The notes under the pieces are model-generated. The model did not search any database, was not told where the DNA came from, and saw only the letters and a program-made list of their open reading frames with translations. DNA of 28,302 nt from an uncultured Anaerovibrio sp. (GTDB taxonomy: Bacteria > Bacillota > Negativicutes > Selenomonadales > Selenomonadaceae). Position 1 is the stretch's first letter; each line of letters starts with the position of its first letter. The stretch is from contig CAKPVW010000026.1 in assembly GCA_934196075.1 (NCBI GenBank), forward strand, positions 1 through 28,302, read 5' to 3'. This document shows, one piece after another, positions 23,728 through 28,302 of this stretch. The position numbers and the translations under genes are program-made.

Positions 23728-25164
23728 ATGGAACATTTAAATATATCTGTTTTGAATAAATATCCGGCTGTGGATGAAGCTGAGGTAGACAAGCTGTTAG
23801 CGCAGGAGATTGCCGCTAATAACACCAAGATTGTGGTGCTGGATGATGATCCTACTGGTGTGCAGACTGTTCATGATATATCTGTATACACTGATTGGAG
23901 TAGGGAAAGTATTCAGGCAGGCTTTGAAGAAGCAGGCAAATTATTCTATGTGCTGACCAATTCCCGTGGTTTTACGCAGGAGCAAACCACTGAGGCTCAT
24001 AAGGAAATTGCTCATGTAGTTGCTCAGGTGGCAAAATCTCTAGGCAGGGATTATGTGATTATCAGCCGCAGTGATTCCACCCTGCGGGGACATTATCCTT
24101 TGGAAACTTCCTTGCTGAGAGATGAAATGGCCAAATGCTCTGGTATTATTACTGATGGCGAGATTCTGTGTCCTTTCTTTAAGGAAGGAGGCCGCTATAC
24201 CATTGATAATGTGCATTATGTTCGCTATAGCCAGGAGCTGGTGCCAGCTGGAGAGACGGAATTTGCCAAGGATAAGACATTTGGGTACACCAAATCCAGT
24301 ATTCCGGAGTATATTGAAGAAAAGACTGCCGGAGCATACAAGGCCGAGGATGTGGTCTGCATCTCCTTGGAAGATTTGCGCAGCTTGAATTATGACAAGA
24401 TTGAGGCTCAGCTGGAGGCTGTGGAGAATTTTGGCAAAATTGTCGTAAATGCCATAGATTATGTGGATGTGAAAATCTTTTGTGTAGCGCTTTATCGGGC
24501 TATGGCCAAAGGCAAGCATTTTATGTTCCGCACCGCCGCAGCTATTGTGAAATGTATCGGCGGTATTAGCGACAAACCTCTTTTAACCCGCAAGGAAATG
24601 GTCAAGGATGCAGAAAGCAATACCAATGGCGGTATTGTAGTGGTAGGCTCTCACACCAATAAGACTACAGCCCAGCTGAAGCAGCTTTTGACTGTGGCAG
24701 GTACTCAGGGCATAGAGTTCAATTCCAATCTGGTTATGGATGGAGATGAAGCCTTTGAGGCAGAGATTGACCGGGTGGTAGCGGAAAGTGAGAAGTTGAT
24801 TGCCCAAGGGATTACTCCTGTCTGCTATACCAACCGCAAGCTGTTGACTGTGGAGGGAGATACCAAGGAAGCGGCTCTTGTCCGTTCTGTGAAGATTTCC
24901 TATGGAGTTCAGTCCTTAGTCGGCCGTTTGCAGATTGTGCCAGCCTTTGTTATTGCCAAGGGAGGAATTACCTCCAGTGATGTGGGCACTAAGGCTTTAG
25001 CAGTAAAAAGGGCCAATGTACTGGGACAGATAAAGCCAGGCATACCAGTTTGGCAGACAGGTGCTGAAAGTAAATTTCCTGGGATTCCTTATGTAATATT
25101 CCCCGGTAATGTAGGAGAAGAAACCACTCTAAAGGAAGCTGTAGAAATTTTGCAGGGTAAATAA
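23728..25164 (+). CDS. otnK: Four-carbon acid sugar kinase (DUF1537; 3-oxo-tetronate 4-kinase-like)
   Basis: About 478 residues, two-domain DUF1537 kinase. The N-terminal acid-sugar-binding domain has VVLDDDPTGVQTVHD (36-50) and ISRSDSTLRGHY (112-123). The C-terminal nucleotide-binding domain has VVVGSHTNKTTAQ (about 303-315) and GGITSSDVGTKAL (about 412). Characterised members phosphorylate 3-oxo-tetronate (OtnK) or D-threonate (DtnK). Pairing with a dehydrogenase of LtnD type and no PdxA2 homologue favours OtnK-like use, on inference. The start is uncertain: ATG 23728 is preferred, with GTG 23719 three codons earlier, and neither has a strong ribosome site, so this gene may be translated less than its neighbours. 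Confidence 0.85.
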   Translation: MEHLNISVLNKYPAVDEAEVDKLLAQEIAANNTKIVVLDDDPTGVQTVHDISVYTDWSRESIQAGFEEAGKLFYVLTNSRGFTQEQTTEAHKEIAHVVAQVAKSLGRDYVIISRSDSTLRGHYPLETSLLRDEMAKCSGIITDGEILCPFFKEGGRYTIDNVHYVRYSQELVPAGETEFAKDKTFGYTKSSIPEYIEEKTAGAYKAEDVVCISLEDLRSLNYDKIEAQLEAVENFGKIVVNAIDYVDVKIFCVALYRAMAKGKHFMFRTAAAIVKCIGGISDKPLLTRKEMVKDAESNTNGGIVVVGSHTNKTTAQLKQLLTVAGTQGIEFNSNLVMDGDEAFEAEIDRVVAESEKLIAQGITPVCYTNRKLLTVEGDTKEAALVRSVKISYGVQSLVGRLQIVPAFVIAKGGITSSDVGTKALAVKRANVLGQIKPGIPVWQTGAESKFPGIPYVIFPGNVGEETTLKEAVEILQGK

Positions 25165-25173
25165 CGATGATAA

Positions 25174-25203
25174 AAGGCGTGCTGGCGATGGTTGGCACGC
25201 CTT
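25174..25203 (+). other. Hairpin between kinase and aldolase genes
   Basis: AAGGCGTGC (25174-25182) pairs with GCACGCCTT (25195-25203), 9 bp with a 12-nt loop, and no T run follows. It is likely an mRNA processing or stability element inside the operon, not a terminator. Confidence 0.6.
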
Positions 25204-25222
25204 CATATTAGGAGGAATAAAT

Positions 25223-26062
25223 ATGTTAGTTTCAATGAGGGAGCTTTTGGCAGATGCTGAAAAAAATAATTATGCTGTGGGGGGCTTTAATTGTCCTACT
25301 TTGGAAAATGTCTACGGAGTTATACAGGCAGCGGAAAAGGAGCAGCTGCCTGTAATTCTCAGTTTTCCTCAGGTTCACGAAAAAACTGTGCCTCTCAAGG
25401 TTATAGGCCCCATTCTTTTGCAGGCGGCTAGGGATGCAAAGGTGCCTGTTTGCGTTCATCTGGATCACGGCAGCACTGTGGCCTATGTGGAGGAGGCTCT
25501 GCGGTTGGGCTTTAATTCTGTGATGTATGATGGCAGCAAGCTGTCCTTGGCAGAAAATATCCGCAATACTCAGGCTGTGGTGAAACTGGCAAAAAAATAT
25601 CAGGCGGATGTAGAGGCCGAACTGGGAGGAATTGCTGGAGATGAGGCAGGTATATCCTCTGGCGATACAGAAAGCAAATTAACTGATGTAGATGAGGCGG
25701 TTGAGTTCGTTCAAGCCACAGGTGTTAATTCCTTGGCTGCTTCCATTGGCACGGCGCATGGATTTTACACAGAAGCACCGAAAATAGATTTTAGGCGTAT
25801 TGAGGAGATTCACAGAAAAACAGGTTTGCCTTTGGTTATGCATGGTGGTTCTGGAGTTAGTGATGAGGACTATCACAAGGCTATCAACTTAGGAATACGC
25901 AAGGTTAATTACTATTCCTATATGGCCAAGGCAGGTGTCGAGGGGGTGAAGGCACTGTTAGCGGTAAAAAATGTAAAATATTTCCATGAACTGGCCATTG
26001 CAGCCAAGGATGCTATGGCTGAGGATGTGGCCAAGGCGCTGCGGCTTTTTGCCAATAAATAA
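25223..26062 (+). CDS. Class II ketose-bisphosphate-aldolase-family enzyme of the acid-sugar operon
   Basis: 279-residue TIM-barrel enzyme of the FBA/GatY/KbaY class II family. The zinc and catalytic residues are present: H79, D81 and H82 in VHLDHG, E131 in DVEAELGG, H179 in SIGTAHGF and H207 in VMHGGSG. The early loop reads SFPQVHEK (47-54), unlike the S-GA-K-Y loop of glycolytic FBA or GatY, suggesting a different substrate. As last gene after the DUF1537 kinase it probably releases dihydroxyacetone phosphate from the phosphorylated acid. Known otn operons use the unrelated OtnC decarboxylase for this. AGGAGGA 8 nt upstream gives strong translation. A glycolytic role is unlikely from context. 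Confidence 0.87.
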   Translation: MLVSMRELLADAEKNNYAVGGFNCPTLENVYGVIQAAEKEQLPVILSFPQVHEKTVPLKVIGPILLQAARDAKVPVCVHLDHGSTVAYVEEALRLGFNSVMYDGSKLSLAENIRNTQAVVKLAKKYQADVEAELGGIAGDEAGISSGDTESKLTDVDEAVEFVQATGVNSLAASIGTAHGFYTEAPKIDFRRIEEIHRKTGLPLVMHGGSGVSDEDYHKAINLGIRKVNYYSYMAKAGVEGVKALLAVKNVKYFHELAIAAKDAMAEDVAKALRLFANK

Positions 26063-26140
26063 AGGGTGGAGTTGGCAGCTCCACCCTCTTGTACCCCGTT
26101 GCAGGAAAATATGGAGACATTTTCTTGCAATGGGGTTTTT
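26063..26140. terminator. Bidirectional terminator made of the two-hairpin element, copy 2
   Basis: AGGGTGGAG (26063-26071) pairs with CTCCACCCT (26079-26087). ACCCCGTTGCAGGAAAAT (26093-26110) pairs over 18 bp, with two wobbles, with 26119-26136, followed by TTTT. On the plus strand hairpin 2 plus T run ends the aldolase operon; on the minus strand hairpin 1 followed by TTTATTTATT can end the flagellin transcript. Order and sequence match 6768-6849, but here the AATATA bulge and TATAAT box are missing. Confidence 0.85.
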
Positions 26141-26149
26141 ATATATTTA

Positions 26150-27145
26150 TTATTGCAAAAGACTTAATACAGATTGAGGATTTTGATTGGCCTGAGCCAG
26201 CATGGATTGAGAGCCTTGAGCCAAAATACTATTTTTGGCATAGCTTGTCATGGTTTTGGCCATATCAGCATCCCGAATAACAGACTCGGCTGATGTGGTA
26301 TTTTCATGCATGGTGACAATATTTTCCTGGGTAAAATCCAATTTATTTGATTGGGCACCCAAAGTTGTATTGGCATTAAGCAGGTATTTTATGGCCTGAT
26401 CCACATTATCCAAAAATACATTGGCTTTTTCTCTAGAACTAACGCAGGTTCTTGTATCTAGAACTACTGTCTCCTTAGGATAGGGCCATACTTCATCCTT
26501 CCACTTTTCTCGTTTTTGGGCATCTGATAGCACATCATACCCTTTAGGCCATTGTTGTGGATAATCCTCGTCCTTGGGAAAAATATCCCAATTCTTGCCA
26601 TTATCAGGGAATAACATTGCTAAAGTAGTATTTGGCAATGTTATTTTGCTATTCTGACTGGCTTTATCAGATGTTTGCAAATACAAACTTTGCTCTGGCT
26701 TATAGGTATTTGTTTCCTTCATTTCGCCCATAAGGCCATTCATCAATACAATAGGCGGACCGTTTTTAGTTATAGAAATCTTGCCCGTTGCAGCATAATA
26801 ATTTAATTCAATATCATGTCTATCCGCAATGCCCACAGTGGTATCTACTGTCGATGGCAATGAACCGCCACCATGATATTTGGTAGCTGCTCCTATACCG
26901 TTGAATATGGTCTCTCCCAGAGATGCCTCCAAGGAGGGGTTAGTAGTTACATTGCTTACACCAACAACATAGCACAATGGTGGTGGATTGCCTGTGGTTC
27001 CTTCATAGCGTTTGGTATCACTGGCATTAGCATCAAACATAACTGTAACAAACTGCTCACAGGCACCGCAGTCAAAAGAAAATCCCAGGCCATCCAAATC
27101 ATTTGGCACATTGGTTATGCTTCCTGCCAATGCGCTTAAATCCAT
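26150..27145 (-). CDS. Flagellin, C-terminal part (downstream of an in-frame TGA)
   Basis: About 331 residues after the first ATG following the stop. It contains part of a large variable surface domain and a typical flagellin D1/D0 C-terminus (SAESVIRDADMAKTMTSYAK, then SMLAQANQNPQSVLSLLQ). It is in the same frame as the upstream N-terminal part, only a TGA and eleven codons away, and no ribosome site precedes ATG 27145, so it is almost certainly the rest of one 646-residue flagellin and not an independent gene. Cysteines occur at DCGACEQF, PPLCYV and RTCVSS, unusual for a flagellin. Without read-through this part is not made, and the N-terminal part alone should not polymerise. Confidence 0.8.
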   Translation of the reverse strand: MDLSALAGSITNVPNDLDGLGFSFDCGACEQFVTVMFDANASDTKRYEGTTGNPPPLCYVVGVSNVTTNPSLEASLGETIFNGIGAATKYHGGGSLPSTVDTTVGIADRHDIELNYYAATGKISITKNGPPIVLMNGLMGEMKETNTYKPEQSLYLQTSDKASQNSKITLPNTTLAMLFPDNGKNWDIFPKDEDYPQQWPKGYDVLSDAQKREKWKDEVWPYPKETVVLDTRTCVSSREKANVFLDNVDQAIKYLLNANTTLGAQSNKLDFTQENIVTMHENTTSAESVIRDADMAKTMTSYAKNSILAQGSQSMLAQANQNPQSVLSLLQ

Positions 27146-27178
27146 TTCTGTTATAAATTCATTCTGTTGACTATCATC

Positions 27179-27181
27179 TCA
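27179..27181 (-). other. In-frame TGA interrupting the flagellin gene
   Basis: Minus-strand reading is ...KLSY, TGA, DDSQQNEF..., with the frame unchanged on both sides. One base change from several sense codons (TGG, CGA, GGA, TTA, TCA and others) explains it. No selenocysteine-type hairpin is evident just downstream. The candidates are a nonsense mutation, a phase or population variant, a sequencing error, or read-through. Confidence 0.85.
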
Positions 27182-28090
27182 ATAGGATAGTTTGTTGGTA
27201 AATATATCGGTTTTTACATCAAAACTGTTTCTAGCTGGGTAAATGGAGCTATTTGACACCTTGTCGCCAATATTAGGCAGGCCTGTAAGTTTTACCAGTT
27301 CAGCTTCGCTTACATTGGTAGTTGTGGCTGGGGTGCCGCCTGTAGGATTGGCAACACCTGCAATTTGAATTAAGTTACCTGTGGTGCTTCCTAGATGCCA
27401 GCTATTATCACTAGGATCATGAACAACCTGTGCGACATTATTTGCTGCATTATCCCAAACCCAGGCACCAGCGCTAGGCATAGTAGTCAAGGCACTGCCT
27501 GCCTGCTTGCTATTAGGATCATATAATACTGTACTAGCATCAATATCCACATAAACTCCATGAGGTACATTGTAATCATTAGTTGCTGCCTGTTTCAGCA
27601 CAGGAGTATTATTAGGATTAGTGCGATATGGTGCATCTGCATCAAACCATTTTGTTGTGCTGCTTATATGTCTTTGATTTAGGAGTTCTATACCATTAAA
27701 TTTGGTATTGGCAATATCTTCAGACTGATCTAAGAGCTGTTCTACTTCCTTTTGCAGATTTTCTCTATCTTTATCAGTGTAGGTATCATCTGTGGCACGC
27801 AGAGCGACAGTTTTTACCTGCTTCATGATATTTACCTGCTGATCTACGGCAGCAGAGGCTGTTTCCAGCATATCCTTGCCTTTGACAGTATTTTCCTTAC
27901 ATTGCCCCAAGGCTCGCAATTTGATTCGCATCTTTTCGGAAATTGCATAACCTGATGCATCATCACCAGCAGAATTGACCTTCATTCCTGATGCCGCTTG
28001 TTTTAAAATTTTGGATAGATTTTTTTCATTGCGATTATTTTCATGCAATGCTGACATAGCGGCTAAATTATTGTATATAGACATCCCCAT
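27179..28090 (-). CDS. Flagellin, N-terminal part (ends at in-frame TGA)
   Basis: 303 residues with a classical flagellin N-terminus: coiled-coil D0/D1 with LKQAASGMKVNSAGDDASGY (about 29-48), ISEKMRIKLRAL and IANTKFNGIELLNQ (about 127-140), then variable-domain sequence rich in Thr, Asn and Gly. It should assemble into the external filament through the flagellar export system, but it lacks the C-terminal helix bundle, which lies after the TGA. AAGGGAG 9 nt upstream supports ATG 28090; a second ATG two codons on is possible. It has its own sigma-A promoter. The whole frame 26150-28090 is best read as one interrupted gene, possibly a recent pseudogene, since both halves are otherwise intact. 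Confidence 0.85.
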   Translation of the reverse strand: MGMSIYNNLAAMSALHENNRNEKNLSKILKQAASGMKVNSAGDDASGYAISEKMRIKLRALGQCKENTVKGKDMLETASAAVDQQVNIMKQVKTVALRATDDTYTDKDRENLQKEVEQLLDQSEDIANTKFNGIELLNQRHISSTTKWFDADAPYRTNPNNTPVLKQAATNDYNVPHGVYVDIDASTVLYDPNSKQAGSALTTMPSAGAWVWDNAANNVAQVVHDPSDNSWHLGSTTGNLIQIAGVANPTGGTPATTTNVSEAELVKLTGLPNIGDKVSNSSIYPARNSFDVKTDIFTNKLSY

Positions 28091-28146
28091 ACAATATACT
28101 CCCTTTGCTGAAAAAAATTTATATCATCATCCCATTGAATATGTTA

Positions 28147-28175
28147 ATTATACCATATGTCCTATTTTGTATCAA
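28147..28175 (-). promoter_or_regulatory. Sigma-A promoter of the flagellin gene
   Basis: On the minus strand TTGATA (28175-28170), 17-nt spacer, TATAAT (28152-28147), a near-consensus housekeeping promoter about 57 nt before the start codon. A correctly spaced sigma-28 promoter is not seen. Confidence 0.85.
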
Positions 28176-28194
28176 TAATTTGCGTGAAGCGTCT

Positions 28195-28302
28195 AATTCT
28201 GATTTGTAGAGCAATACCTTCCAGTTTTTCCGAAATACAGCCTGCGGTCATAACGACTTTTGCTCTGTCGGCTAAATGACCCTGCCTGATAGTTTATCCT
28301 TA
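28195..28302 (-). repeat. 108-nt dispersed repeat, copy 2 (cut by window edge)
   Basis: Reverse-complement match (97/108) to 125-232, with both hairpin stems and the loop complementarity kept. It ends 19 nt upstream of the flagellin -35 and points toward the flagellin gene, as copy 1 points toward the HD-domain gene. The window stops inside the repeat, so its full length cannot be seen. Confidence 0.75.

Noticed and set aside
27120..27181. Selenocysteine at the flagellin TGA
   Set aside because: No stable hairpin with a selenocysteine-type loop follows within the usual distance; the next 40 nt are AT-rich, and no flagellin selenoprotein is known to me.
28200..28300. Sigma-28 flagellar promoter within the 108-nt repeat (TAAACTAT and GCCGACAG)
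   Set aside because: TAAA and GCCG are 20 nt apart instead of 15, GCCGACAG differs from GCCGATAA at two places, and the same sequence stands before a non-flagellar gene at 125-232. The TTGATA-17-TATAAT site nearer to the gene is much better.
1..28302. CRISPR arrays, tRNA or rRNA genes, transposases, phage genes
   Set aside because: No regularly spaced repeats, cloverleaf genes, rRNA sequence or transposase/integrase frames were seen.

Overview
The window reads as chromosome of a motile Gram-negative-type (diderm) Firmicute, most likely a Negativicutes/Selenomonadaceae member. It has a full outer-membrane assembly locus (TamB, BamA, three Skp/OmpH proteins, LpxD, an LpxL-type acyltransferase) in a moderately AT-rich genome with Firmicutes-style AGGAGG ribosome sites and sigma-A promoters, a flagellin gene and a cytochrome bd operon. 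The genus cannot be fixed from the sequence. Both ends carry the same 108-nt repeat in opposite orientation, so the window may be a whole contig that broke at a multicopy repeat.

Layout. 1-282: repeat and strong hairpins, no gene. 283-780: small HD-domain protein. 954-6673: cydA-cydB-cydD-cydC, the bd-type quinol oxidase and the thiol exporter needed to assemble it, from one good promoter. 6674-6877: a leader with stacked hairpins (a dispersed element). 6878-19430: envelope locus tamB, sigma-70-family factor, single-TM protein, bamA, unknown outer-membrane protein, ompH/skp x3 (soluble or signal-anchored, TM-anchored, lipoprotein), lpxD, ending in a textbook terminator. 19591-20466: LpxL/HtrB-family acyltransferase. 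20463-21122 (minus): GntR/FCD regulator, whose stop codon overlaps that of the acyltransferase. 21381-26062: catabolic operon of a beta-hydroxyacid dehydrogenase, a GntP-family permease, a DUF1537 four-carbon acid-sugar kinase and a class II ketose-bisphosphate-aldolase-like enzyme. 26150-28090 (minus): a large flagellin reading frame interrupted by one in-frame TGA.

How the genes work together. TamB, BamA, the Skp-like chaperones, LpxD and LpxL build the outer membrane. The sigma factor and the following N-in single-TM protein have the layout of a sigma/anti-sigma pair and could be an envelope-stress circuit, which is inference. The catabolic operon probably imports an acid sugar (tetronate-like), oxidises it, phosphorylates it and releases dihydroxyacetone phosphate. 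Its promoter (TTGACC-17-TATAAT) lies inside and next to a 34-bp palindrome, the likely operator of the divergent GntR protein.

Most worth a second look: the replacement of OtnC/OtnI by an FBA-fold enzyme in the acid-sugar operon; a palindromic element with compensatory changes found three times, twice just upstream of a TATAAT box; the 108-nt terminal inverted repeats; the lpxL/gntR antisense arrangement; and the TGA-interrupted, cysteine-containing flagellin.
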